DNA of 64,000 bases, taken from assembly GCF_000381125.1 (NCBI RefSeq), contig NZ_KB905941.1, positions 1 to 64,000 of the forward strand. Direction: 5' to 3'. The position numbers were made by a program, and so were the translations under genes. Source of the stretch: Caldimonas manganoxidans ATCC BAA-369. Its GTDB lineage: Bacteria; Pseudomonadota; Gammaproteobacteria; Burkholderiales; Burkholderiaceae_C. This document shows, in pieces, positions 7,066 to 14,781 of this stretch. How positions within the stretch are numbered: the first letter of the stretch is position 1; each line of letters opens with the position of its first letter. The notes under the pieces are model-generated. The model had not been told where the DNA came from. It saw only the letters and a program-made list of their open reading frames with translations, and made no database searches.

Positions 7066-7896
7066 TCACTCCTTGAAGGCGGTGGGGGATGGCGGGATTC
7101 GAGAGGCGGCGGCGCACTTGGCGATGAGCGCGGCCAGGTTCGGCGGCTCCAGCAGTTCGAGCTGGCCGCTTCTGTCCTTGGCGGGATAGCCGTACGGGTT
7201 GACGGTGTGGCAGACGAAGGCGCGGTAGCTGCTGCCGTCCTCGGCCTTGATCTCGGCCAAGGTGATGACTTCATCGACGATGCCGGGGAGTTCCGCCGCG
7301 GTCTTGGCGCCCTCGATCTGCGGCACGAAGGCTTTGCGGTTGAATTCATCCAGACGCTCGTCGAGGATGGCCACGAACACGACGTGCTTGCCGCGCGCGT
7401 GCTGCAGGTGGGTCAGCGCCCCGATGAGCTCCGAACCGAGCAGGCCGTAGGCGCCCCGGGTGTCGGGCTTGCCGGTGCGCTCGCTGTAGGCCTGCGGCTG
7501 GGTCTTGGCCCAGACGAGCGCCAGGCGTGCGAGCACGGTGATCGAGTCGACGAAGTAGGTGTCGTACTTGGCCAGTTGCCGGGGATCGCCGTAGCGCTCG
7601 CACACCGCCCGGTAGTGCGCCTCGGAGTACGGGGCGTCGGCAGGCAGCGCGGGGTTCGGGCCGGCGAGGAACACCACCAGGTCGCGAAACTCCGGCCAGG
7701 TGGCTGGCCGCACGCAGTCGCCACGCCAGTCCTTGACGGCCAGATCCCCGGCCTCGAGGTCGACGAACAGGGTCGATCCTTCCGACAGCGTCTTGAGCTG
7801 GCTGGTCTTGCCGATGCCGCTCTTGCCCAGCAGCACGAGCTTGACGCCCTGCTTCTCGGCAAGGCGCTGATCGGCGCTGATGATGGGAAGCGCCAT
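7066..7896 (-). CDS. Phage AAA-type ATPase (AAA_24-like)
   Basis: The 276-residue protein has the Walker A motif LVLLGKSGIGKTSQL at about residues 20-34 and a Walker B-like strand TYFVDSITVLARL. Later strands (HVVFVAILDERL, VDEVITLAEI) fit a RecA-like fold. The family is typical of phage recombination or replication operons and is paired here with the DUF669-like gene. The ATG at 7896 has an AGAGGTGG site seven bases upstream. A much longer open frame continues to 8517 but overlaps another gene and was not used. Confidence 0.8.
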   Translation of the reverse strand: MALPIISADQRLAEKQGVKLVLLGKSGIGKTSQLKTLSEGSTLFVDLEAGDLAVKDWRGDCVRPATWPEFRDLVVFLAGPNPALPADAPYSEAHYRAVCERYGDPRQLAKYDTYFVDSITVLARLALVWAKTQPQAYSERTGKPDTRGAYGLLGSELIGALTHLQHARGKHVVFVAILDERLDEFNRKAFVPQIEGAKTAAELPGIVDEVITLAEIKAEDGSSYRAFVCHTVNPYGYPAKDRSGQLELLEPPNLAALIAKCAAASRIPPSPTAFKE

Positions 7897-7976
7897 CACG
7901 CCACCTCTTTCAGTTGCTTGGCGACAGGGGTCGGAATTGAATTCCGAGCCTTTTCCTTCGGTTCGGTGCGCATGGA

Positions 7977-8456
7977 TCACTCCTCCGAGACGAGCGCCAG
8001 CCGAAACGCCGGCTTGCCGGGCTTGACGGTGCGCGCGGCCTCGAACTGCGCGCGCAGCGCTGCGGGCCAGGCGTTGAAGCGCGACTCGGATACCGAGTAC
8101 TCGACGTCGAGGTAGTCCTCGACGCGCTCGCCGGCAGCGGCGATGCGCCGGGCCATCTCCGACAGGCGCGCCTGGTCCCAGGCCACGCGCTTGGGGAGAT
8201 CGACCGTCACGCGAAGCGGCCCGTCGTTCAGATGCACGACGCCGAAGTCCTTGCCGGCCGCCAGGCGCTCGGCGCGGGCCTGCTCGCCGTAGGCGGCATC
8301 CAGCGCAGCGTCGAACTTCGCGCGCGCCTGCTTGAGCCATGCCAGCGCTTCGTCCAGGTGGCGGCTGATCTCGGCCTTTTGCTCGGGCGGCAAGGCCGCG
8401 AGCTGGCCGATGGACATCGCCGCGATGTCGGCGGGGTAGAGGGTGAGGTCGTTCAT
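7977..8456 (-). CDS. Phage hypothetical protein, coiled-coil-like
   Basis: A 159-residue protein (MNDLTLYPADIAAMSIGQL). Its first half is strongly helical and charged (LDEALAWLKQARAKFDAAL, then EQARAERLAAG); the second half has predicted strands (VVHLNDGPLRVTVDLPKRV). The ATG at 8456 follows a GAGGAG site and lies 11 bases after the upstream HTH gene. Similar proteins occur in phage replication operons, but I cannot name a function. Confidence 0.65.
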   Translation of the reverse strand: MNDLTLYPADIAAMSIGQLAALPPEQKAEISRHLDEALAWLKQARAKFDAALDAAYGEQARAERLAAGKDFGVVHLNDGPLRVTVDLPKRVAWDQARLSEMARRIAAAGERVEDYLDVEYSVSESRFNAWPAALRAQFEAARTVKPGKPAFRLALVSEE

Positions 8457-8467
8457 GGCCGCGCTCC

Positions 8468-8731
8468 TCACTGGTACGCCCGCAGCGAAGTCGAGTAGCG
8501 CGCCACGCGCCGCTCATAGGCCTCGATGTCTGCGATCAGGTAGGTGACCCGGGCGCCGACCTTGCAGAAGACTGGGCCCAGTTGCTCCTGCCGCCAGCGC
8601 CGCAGGGTGTGGACGGACAGTCGCCAGCGGGCGGCGAGTTCGAACTCGTTGAGCGCGACCGGTGTCGTGCCTTCGGGGGGTGCCGGATAGAAATTCCGGG
8701 TGGATCGAACAGATGCAGGGTCTTTCTGCAT
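8468..8731 (-). CDS. Excisionase/MerR-like helix-turn-helix protein
   Basis: An 87-residue protein whose middle, FELAARWRLSVHTLRRWRQEQLGPVFCKVGARVTYLIADIEAYER, is a typical winged helix-turn-helix of the excisionase or DNA-binding HTH_17 kind: recognition helix, then the wing with the Val-Thr-Tyr strand. It is the first gene of the leftward operon (AAAGGAG site before ATG 8731) and so is a candidate control gene or excisionase. It faces the rightward HTH/PIN pair across a 225-base intergenic region. Confidence 0.75.
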   Translation of the reverse strand: MQKDPASVRSTRNFYPAPPEGTTPVALNEFELAARWRLSVHTLRRWRQEQLGPVFCKVGARVTYLIADIEAYERRVARYSTSLRAYQ

Positions 8732-8956
8732 GGCGGGGCTCCTTTTGTTTGGGAGCCCTCATTGAATGGCCTGGCGCTTTAGGCTTGGGCGAGCGCTTTT
8801 TAGGCGTTCACTAGGCGCGGCCCGACCGGTGGCGGGCCGGAAACGCTACTTAAGTCATTGATGTTTATGAATTTCTCCACCGTGTTTCGATTATTGCGAT
8901 TTCGTTTGTTTCGTATATAATGCCGCTGTCGCATCCGATCCGACCGGGAGAGCCCC
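8732..8956. promoter_or_regulatory. Divergent control region of the element
   Basis: The gap separates the leftward phage operon from the rightward HTH/PIN operon, and contains AT-rich stretches unlike its surroundings. Direct repeats related to GCGCTTTAGGC are at 8774-8784 and (with two extra T) 8793-8805, followed by CTAGGCG at 8811-8817. A GGCCCG/CGGGCC hairpin sits near 8820-8840. These are plausible operators for one of the two flanking HTH proteins. No leftward promoter could be assigned with confidence. Confidence 0.45.
8894..8921 (+). promoter_or_regulatory. Sigma-70 promoter for the HTH/PIN operon
   Basis: A perfect TATAAT at 8916-8921 is preceded, after 16 bases, by TTGCGA at 8894-8899, a weak match to TTGACA. 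It lies 35 bases before the ATG at 8957. This is the clearest promoter in the left third of the window. Confidence 0.6.
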
Positions 8957-9418
8957 ATGACGACCCCTGCCATTCCCAAGGCGCTGCCATCGGCCGAGGA
9001 CATCGCGCTGGCTCGGGAGTCCTCGCGCGTGCTGTCCACCGTCCTGCAGACGCGTGCGCAGATCCAGCAAATCGACTTTCACGACGACAAGGGCGCGGTG
9101 CGTTCGGTGACGCTGCCGACATCGGCACTGCGCCTGCTGCTGGACGTGCTGACCGAGATCGGCCAAGGCAACGCGGTCACCCTCATTCCCATCCACGCCG
9201 AGCTGACAACGCAAGAAGCGGCCGACCTGCTCAACGTCTCGCGGCCCTTCCTCGTGCAGCTGCTGGAAAAGGGTGAGATCCCGTTCCACAAGATCGGCAC
9301 GCACCGGCGCGTGCGCTATCAGGACGTGATCGCCTACAAGCACCGGATCGATGCCGAGCGGCGCAAAGCCCTGGATGAACTGGCGGCCCAGGCCCAGGAT
9401 CTCGGCATGGGGTATTGA
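8957..9418 (+). CDS. HTH-domain antitoxin-like DNA-binding protein
   Basis: The 153-residue protein has a C-terminal excisionase-type HTH: LTTQEAADLLNVSRPFLVQLL, then the wing GEIPFHKIGTHRRVRYQDVIAYK. Its N-terminal half (residues 1-80) resembles the partner-binding part of antitoxins encoded upstream of PIN toxins. The PIN gene starts five bases after its stop. Such proteins normally repress their own promoter, and a consensus promoter lies just upstream. Expected role: neutralise the PIN RNase and autoregulate. Confidence 0.8.
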   Translation: MTTPAIPKALPSAEDIALARESSRVLSTVLQTRAQIQQIDFHDDKGAVRSVTLPTSALRLLLDVLTEIGQGNAVTLIPIHAELTTQEAADLLNVSRPFLVQLLEKGEIPFHKIGTHRRVRYQDVIAYKHRIDAERRKALDELAAQAQDLGMGY

Positions 9419-9423
9419 GGCGG

Positions 9424-9996
9424 ATGAGCTCGCACTTCACCGTCATTTACGACGCCTGTGTGCTCTATCCGGCGCCGCTGCGCGACCTGCTCATGCACCT
9501 GGCGCTGTCGGATCTGTACCGGGCGCGCTGGAGCGACATGATTCACGATGAGTGGACGCGCAACGTCCTGGCCAAGCGCCCCGATCTCACCCAAGACCAG
9601 CTCGAGCGGACACGCCGGCTGATGAACGCCCACGTCCGCGACTGCCTGGTCACCGGCTTCGAGTACCTGATTCCCTCGATCGATTTACCCGATCCGGATG
9701 ACCGGCATGTGGTGGCGGCCGCCATCCACGCCGGCGCCAGCCTGATCGTGACCTTCAACCTGCAGCATTTCCCGGCCGAGGCGCTCAAGCCCTACAACCT
9801 GGCGGCTCAGCATCCGGATGATTTCATCGTCGATCTATTGGATCTGCAGCCGGCCCGGGTGCTGGAGGCCGCGGCCCGCCACCGGCGATCACTGAAGAAC
9901 CCGCCCAAGACGGCGGACGAATATCTGGACACCCTGCTGGCGCAGGGGTTGACGCAAACCGTGGCGGTCATGCGCCCATGGATCATGGCCATGTGA
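9424..9996 (+). CDS. PIN-domain RNase toxin
   Basis: The 190-residue protein shows the PIN active-site order: VIYDACVLYP (first Asp), MIHDEWTRN (Glu), the DPDDRHVVAAAI motif (Asp pair) and TFNLQHFP, typical of the PIN_3-like branch. These proteins are metal-dependent ribonucleases. Paired with the preceding HTH gene it forms a probable toxin-antitoxin unit. I use the ATG at 9424 with GAGG upstream rather than the TTG at 9415. The C-terminal third (about 50 residues after the motif) extends past the minimal PIN fold and is rich in basic residues. Confidence 0.8.
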   Translation: MSSHFTVIYDACVLYPAPLRDLLMHLALSDLYRARWSDMIHDEWTRNVLAKRPDLTQDQLERTRRLMNAHVRDCLVTGFEYLIPSIDLPDPDDRHVVAAAIHAGASLIVTFNLQHFPAEALKPYNLAAQHPDDFIVDLLDLQPARVLEAAARHRRSLKNPPKTADEYLDTLLAQGLTQTVAVMRPWIMAM

Positions 9997-10024
9997 GGGC
10001 CTGAGGCGTTTTTCGGGAGGGAGC

Positions 10025-12280
10025 GTGGGCAAGAAGACCCTGACCAACGTGCACTGCCTGCTGGAGTTGATGGACAAAGCGCCAGCCCATGTGCTGAAGT
10101 CCTTCAGTACCTTGCCGGAGTGCCAGGCACTGGCCCGAGGATTCGACTGGTCGCAGGACGCAGCCGGACTGCCACAGGCGCTCGCCGAACACATCAAGCA
10201 CCTGCGCAAGGAGCAGTGCGCACCGGCCGAGCGCGAGGCACTGCGTGTGCTGCGCCTGTCCACGCCGCGCAGCGCGGCTGTGCTCTCAACGGTGGCCGAG
10301 CAGCTCTATGACGAGGACCTGATCGCGTGTTTTCGGGGACAGGACGGCGGCGAGGTCGGGCGTGCGGTCTGGATGCGCACCCACTCGGACGACACGGCCA
10401 AGCTGTTCGATACCGCCGAGTCCATCGTCAACACCCGCGACCTGCGCGGCAACAAACGCCTGCACGACGCTTTCGACGTGCCCGGCGAGGCGCCGCCCTT
10501 CCTGTGGAACGACGGCATCAAGAAGGCCTTGGAATCCCAGCTGACCTCGGCCATGCGGCTGGCCGAACCCTGCGAGGTCATCCACGTCGCGCTGGAGGAA
10601 GACCACAGCGGAACGCCCCACACCACGCACTACCTGGTCGTGCGCTTTGCCGGCGAGCAGGTGGCAGCGGTGGAGATGCGCAACCGCCAGCGCAAGAGCT
10701 TCTTCTACTTCCCAGCGCGCGACGCCACCCTCATCTACGCGCCGCACCGCAAGATGCTCGAGGTCTATGCCGCCACCTTGACCACCCGCGCGCCACTGGC
10801 CAATGTGCTGTCCAAGCACGGCTTCAAGGCGCCGCTGTCCAACCGGCCGCTGGACCGCTCACGCTACGATCTTTCCCGCTTTGCTCGACCACTCAAGGAT
10901 GAGAAGCCTCGGCTGGACGGCGCGAAGGTCGAGCGGCTGTACCTGGCGGAAGCCAAGGCACTGCTCGGTCACGCCACGGATGCGGTATCGCTGCATATCG
11001 ACAGCGGCGCGGAACTGCACGAAGTGATCGCGGCGTGCTGGGGCGACCATCCGTTTTCTCATCCGGGCATGCTGCTGGGCGTGACCTTGGTCGCCGAATT
11101 GGTGTTCGAGGGCGAGCTCCATGTCACCCCGTTGGCTATCGTGCTGGCCGACCCTGGGCGTTGCAGCCTCTCGGGCGAGAAGGATGAGCGCCTGCGCCGT
11201 GTGGGTTTTCAGCTGCTCGAAGCCCTTGGGGTGCGTCGGCCACTGCATCCCGGCTCCGGCCGGGACGACCCGGCCCTCCTTGCGCAAGTGGCCCGGCTCC
11301 TGGAGAACGCGACCAGTCCGATGGATGGCTTCGCGCTGGCCAAGCTCGGCATCGACATCACACGGCTCGAAGACGAGGGCATCCTCATCGAAGGCGACCG
11401 CATCACCGAGATGACCATCCCGTTGGACGATGGTCCGCCGATGACGTTGACGCTCGAGCGCTGCGTCGACGCCGACCAGGTTCGCTACCGTGACCCGCTC
11501 ACTGGCAACGACGTTGTCTTGCCCGCCCGGCACGCCCGAAGCTGGAAGGTGCGGCTGGACTGGCTGCGCGAGGAACTGGTCACGGGGCTGGGATCTGCAC
11601 TCAAGGCCGTTCGCGGCCAACAGTTCGACGCGGACGACCCGGTGTTTCTTGGCGAGATGGCGATCGATGGCCAGGCCGTCGCGATCTACTTCGCATCCCG
11701 ATTGTCCCACCCGCGCAAGTTTGCCAAGGTGGACGCCGCGCTGCGCCTGCGCCCTCGGGGGGTGGCAGGGGTGGTCCTCACCACGGCTTCTGCGCCATAT
11801 CCTTTCGCAGGAACCAACGTCGTGATCCCGATCGAGGACGTACTGGCCGATGGCAGCAGCAGGACGGCCATCGACCTCGAACGGCTGAAGGTCGCCTACC
11901 GCTACCAGCAGCAGGCGGCGATGGGAGGCACGGCGGTCGCCCTCAAACGCTCGCCTGACGGCCATTCGGCAACGCTGTATGTCCCGGGTAAGCCGCCCTG
12001 GCAGGTCACTGGCAAAGGACGAATCACCGTCTTGCAGCGGCTGGTGGAGGCATTCCTCAGTGGCTCGCCTCACGTCAATACGAAGCAGCTGATGGACGGC
12101 ATCGGCTGCACGTCACCGGCCAACCTCTTCACCGGCAAGCACTCGCCGTGGCGCGACTACATCGAACGCGTGCCTGGAACGCGGGCATGGCAGCTCAAGC
12201 TAACGTCGCTCGATGTCGTGATCATCGATGACAGCGAGGCGGACGAGGCGACCGCCGAGGCCGTGAGCGAAGAAGCCTGA
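10025..12280 (+). CDS. Large protein of unknown function, third gene after HTH/PIN pair
   Basis: I do not recognise this 751-residue protein. It has no signal peptide, membrane segment, P-loop or cysteine cluster that I can see. The N-terminal 120 residues are helical. A region near 180-260 alternates strands (CEVIHVALEE, HYLVVRFAGEQVAAVEMRNRQ, FFYFPARDATLIYAPH). The C-terminal part (ALKRSPDGHSATLYVPGKPPW, then TVLQRLVEAFLSG) could be a winged-helix domain, followed by an acidic tail ending EEA. Translation starts at GTG 10025 with GGGAGGG upstream. It lies 28 bases after the PIN gene on the same strand, so it is probably co-transcribed. Confidence 0.7.
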   Translation: MGKKTLTNVHCLLELMDKAPAHVLKSFSTLPECQALARGFDWSQDAAGLPQALAEHIKHLRKEQCAPAEREALRVLRLSTPRSAAVLSTVAEQLYDEDLIACFRGQDGGEVGRAVWMRTHSDDTAKLFDTAESIVNTRDLRGNKRLHDAFDVPGEAPPFLWNDGIKKALESQLTSAMRLAEPCEVIHVALEEDHSGTPHTTHYLVVRFAGEQVAAVEMRNRQRKSFFYFPARDATLIYAPHRKMLEVYAATLTTRAPLANVLSKHGFKAPLSNRPLDRSRYDLSRFARPLKDEKPRLDGAKVERLYLAEAKALLGHATDAVSLHIDSGAELHEVIAACWGDHPFSHPGMLLGVTLVAELVFEGELHVTPLAIVLADPGRCSLSGEKDERLRRVGFQLLEALGVRRPLHPGSGRDDPALLAQVARLLENATSPMDGFALAKLGIDITRLEDEGILIEGDRITEMTIPLDDGPPMTLTLERCVDADQVRYRDPLTGNDVVLPARHARSWKVRLDWLREELVTGLGSALKAVRGQQFDADDPVFLGEMAIDGQAVAIYFASRLSHPRKFAKVDAALRLRPRGVAGVVLTTASAPYPFAGTNVVIPIEDVLADGSSRTAIDLERLKVAYRYQQQAAMGGTAVALKRSPDGHSATLYVPGKPPWQVTGKGRITVLQRLVEAFLSGSPHVNTKQLMDGIGCTSPANLFTGKHSPWRDYIERVPGTRAWQLKLTSLDVVIIDDSEADEATAEAVSEEA

Positions 12281-12308
12281 CATCCGCAAGGCCACGCCAC
12301 GCAACACC

Positions 12309-12344
12309 TGTCCGATTAATCGGCGTTGCGATCCGCTTCGGACA
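12309..12344. repeat. Inverted repeat and palindrome upstream of the recombinase cassette
   Basis: TGTCCGA at 12309-12315 pairs with TCGGACA at 12338-12344. A 12-base perfect palindrome CCGATTAATCGG (12312-12323) overlaps the left arm. The site is 45 bases before the first ORF of the recombinase cassette. It could be an operator for that cassette or a stem after the 751-codon gene; there is no T-run. Confidence 0.5.
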
Positions 12345-12388
12345 TCTGCACTCATCATCCCTGACGGTTTCGATTCCTTGGAGCCGTC

Positions 12389-12580
12389 ATGAAGAACCTC
12401 GAACTGCCTTCTCCCGCGGACATGAGCGCTGCCGCTCGCGCGGGTGAGATCACCTCCATCCTTGCGGCCGCCATCGTCCGCACTCGTGTCGCGTCAGCGC
12501 CAACGCAGCGAGAAGTTGACCTTGGCTGTCTGCCCGACCAGCGCGTTCATACAACCCCCTCTCTACAGGAGCCGTTGTGA
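12389..12580 (+). CDS. Small leader ORF of the DUF2924-recombinase cassette
   Basis: A 63-residue product begins MKNLELPSPADMSAAARAGE and continues with EITSILAAAIVRTRV, a pattern I recall for small proteins preceding DUF2924 genes in similar cassettes. Its TGA overlaps the ATG of the DUF2924 gene, which supports translational coupling. The upstream site (TTGGAG) is moderate. Function unknown. Confidence 0.6.
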   Translation: MKNLELPSPADMSAAARAGEITSILAAAIVRTRVASAPTQREVDLGCLPDQRVHTTPSLQEPL

Positions 12581-13032
12581 TGAACGACATGAACGACAAG
12601 CACGCCAGCGTCGCCGCACGGATTGCCGAACTGGGCCACCTGCCGATGGCCGAGCTCTGGACGCTCTGGGATCGGTACTTTGAACGCCGCCCGGAGTTTC
12701 CGAACCGCACGCACGTCGAGTCCCGCATCGCCTACAAGCTGCAAGAAGAAGCCTTCGGCGGACTTGCCCCCGAAACGCGCCAGCGCCTGGAGGCCATCGG
12801 CGCGAAGCACTCCAAAATCAAACTGCGCGCGCGCCCGCGCAAGTTCGACTTCGCGCCCGGTACTGTGCTGCTGCGCGAATGGGGCGAGCGCGAGCATCGG
12901 GTGACGGTCGACGCCGACGGTCACTTCGAATACGAAGGCCGCCGCTTCAAGAGCCTGACCGCCGTGGCGCGGCACATCACCGGCCAGCATTGGAGCGGCC
13001 CGCTGTTCTTCGGCCTGAAAGGAGGTGCGTGA
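12580..13032 (+). CDS. DUF2924 family protein
   Basis: The 150-residue protein shows the DUF2924 layout. A helical N-terminus carries LWTLWDRYFERRPEFPNRTHVESRIAYKLQEEAFGGL. It is followed by a basic segment and a small beta domain (GTVLLREWGEREHRVTV, FEYEGRRFKSLTAVARHITG, WSGPLFFGLK) seen in proteins next to recombinases. It probably binds DNA or assists the recombinase. The ATG at 12580 (AGGAG upstream) overlaps the previous stop, and its own TGA overlaps the recombinase ATG. Confidence 0.85.
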   Translation: MNDMNDKHASVAARIAELGHLPMAELWTLWDRYFERRPEFPNRTHVESRIAYKLQEEAFGGLAPETRQRLEAIGAKHSKIKLRARPRKFDFAPGTVLLREWGEREHRVTVDADGHFEYEGRRFKSLTAVARHITGQHWSGPLFFGLKGGA

Positions 13033-14402
13033 TGGCGGAGATCGCATCCCCGAAGCCGCGCAAGCGCTGCGCGGTCTACTGCCGGGTGTCTTCGGACGAG
13101 CGGCTCGACCAGGAGTTCAATTCCATCGACGCGCAGAAGGAAGCGGGCCATGCCTTCATCGCCAGCCAAAGGAGCGAGGGGTGGATCTCCGTCGCCGACG
13201 ACTACGACGACCCGGGCTATTCCGGCGGCAACACCGAGCGCCCGGCCTTGAAGCGCCTGATGGCCGATATCCAGCGCGGCCAGATCGACATCGTGGTGGT
13301 CTACAAGATCGACCGCCTGACGCGCAGCTTGGCAGACTTCTCCAAGATGGTTGAAGTGTTCGAACGCCACGGGGTGTCTTTCGTCTCGGTCACCCAGCAG
13401 TTCAACACCACCACCTCGATGGGGCGGCTGACGCTCAACATCCTGCTGTCCTTCGCTCAGTTCGAGCGCGAGGTCACCGGCGAGCGCATCCGCGACAAGA
13501 TCGCCGCCGCCAAGAAGAAGGGCCTGTGGATGGGCGGAGTGCCCACCATCGGCTACGACGTGGTCAACCGACAGTTGGTGGTCAACCCCGCCGAGGCGGC
13601 AGTGGTGCGGCGGATGTTCGAGGAGATGCTGACCATCGGCTCGCCTACTCAGATTGCGGCACGGCTTACGGCCGAGGGCATCACGACCAAGGCGTGGACG
13701 ACGCAGGAGGGACGCGTGCGCACCGGCACGCGTATCGACAAGAAGTACATCCACAAGGTGCTGCGCAACCGCATCTACCTCGGGGAGTTGTCGAATCGGG
13801 GCCAGTGGTACCCCGGCGTGCATGAGCCGATCATCGAGCGCGAGCTGTGGGACCAGGTCCACGCCGTGCTGGCCCGCGACAGCCACGCACGCTCGGTGGA
13901 CACCAAGATCCGGTCGCGCAACGACGCACTGCTGCGCGGACTGCTGTACGCGCCCTCGGGCGAACGGATGTACCCCACGTACTCGCGCAAGAACGGCCGC
14001 AAGTACCGCTACTACGTGTCGAAGTCGGAGGCGCGCTTCGGGGCGGCGGGCAAGACCTACGAACGCATCCCGGCCGACGAGGTTGAGGCCGCCACCGTCG
14101 CGCAGATCAAGACGGTGCTAAGCAGCCCCGAGGCCATCGCCTCGGTGTGCCTGTTCATCCGGAGAAACGGCGCGCCGATCAAGGAGGACGTCGCCGTGAT
14201 GGCGATGCAGCGGCTGGGGGATGTCTGGGAGCAACTCTATCCGGCCGAGCGGCATCGCATCGCCAATCTGATGATCGAGCGTGTAGACATCGTGCCCGGC
14301 GGCCTCAAGGTGAAGTGGCGCGAGCTTGGGTGGAAGGAGCTGATCGGCGAGTTCGCGCCTGACAGCATCGGCGCGGAGCTGGTCGAGATGGAGACGGTAT
14401 GA
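13032..14402 (+). CDS. Serine site-specific recombinase
   Basis: This 456-residue recombinase opens with the resolvase catalytic domain. AVYCRVSSDE carries the nucleophilic serine, with DYDDPGYSGGNTERPAL, VVVYKIDRLTRSLADF and LNILLSFAQFEREVTGERIRDK following in order. A Recombinase domain (GYDVVNRQLVVNPAEAAVVRRMFEE, KVLRNRIYLGEL) and a C-terminal part (LLRGLLYAPSGERMYPTYSRKNGRKYRYYVS) follow. Where many large serine recombinases have a cysteine zinc ribbon, this region has no cysteines. It is the only integrase-type enzyme in the visible element and so the likeliest enzyme for its movement. The ATG overlaps the DUF2924 stop (TGATG). Confidence 0.9.
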   Translation: MAEIASPKPRKRCAVYCRVSSDERLDQEFNSIDAQKEAGHAFIASQRSEGWISVADDYDDPGYSGGNTERPALKRLMADIQRGQIDIVVVYKIDRLTRSLADFSKMVEVFERHGVSFVSVTQQFNTTTSMGRLTLNILLSFAQFEREVTGERIRDKIAAAKKKGLWMGGVPTIGYDVVNRQLVVNPAEAAVVRRMFEEMLTIGSPTQIAARLTAEGITTKAWTTQEGRVRTGTRIDKKYIHKVLRNRIYLGELSNRGQWYPGVHEPIIERELWDQVHAVLARDSHARSVDTKIRSRNDALLRGLLYAPSGERMYPTYSRKNGRKYRYYVSKSEARFGAAGKTYERIPADEVEAATVAQIKTVLSSPEAIASVCLFIRRNGAPIKEDVAVMAMQRLGDVWEQLYPAERHRIANLMIERVDIVPGGLKVKWRELGWKELIGEFAPDSIGAELVEMETV

Positions 14403-14773
14403 ACGCGGAGGACACCGGCGCGCTGGAAACCTTTGTGCCGCTGGTGTTCCGGCGGCGCGGCATCCGGCGACTGGCGGTCACCGGCAAGGCCGTTCACGAC
14501 CCGACGATCATCGAGGCGATTGGCCGTGCGCTTCATTGGCAGCATCTGCTGGACACCGGTGCGTTCGAAAGCGGCTCTGCCATCGCGCGGGCCGAAGGGT
14601 TGCACCACACCACGGTCAACGAACTGCTGCGCTTGACCCTGCTCGCCCCGGACATCGTCGAGCGGCTGATGGCGGGCCGCCAGCCACGGCTGCTGGCCCT
14701 GATCTGGTTCTTGCGCAATCCCATCCCGGTCGACTGGCAGGAGCAGCGCCGGGTGATCGAGAGTTTCGAGTAG
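14399..14773 (+). CDS. Recombinase-associated HTH protein, copy 1
   Basis: A 124-residue protein joined to the recombinase stop by an ATGA overlap. Its core, IGRALHWQHLLDTG, SAIARAEGLHHTTVNELLRLTLLAPDIVERLM, is a helix-turn-helix, followed by a C-terminal NPIPVDWQEQRRVIE. The same core recurs in the next gene. Proteins of this type commonly follow DUF2924-linked recombinases. A role as regulator or directionality factor is inferred only. Confidence 0.7.
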   Translation: MNAEDTGALETFVPLVFRRRGIRRLAVTGKAVHDPTIIEAIGRALHWQHLLDTGAFESGSAIARAEGLHHTTVNELLRLTLLAPDIVERLMAGRQPRLLALIWFLRNPIPVDWQEQRRVIESFE

Positions 14774-14781
14774 GAGGCGAA

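Noticed and set aside
7897-8517. Long N-terminal extension of the AAA ATPase frame
   Set aside because: It overlaps the clearly coding gene at 7977-8456 in another frame, and a strong ribosome binding site marks the ATG at 7896.
8800-9039. Short minus-strand ORF facing the HTH/PIN operon
   Set aside because: Half of it is opposite the real HTH gene and the rest covers the promoter region. No ribosome binding site or motif.
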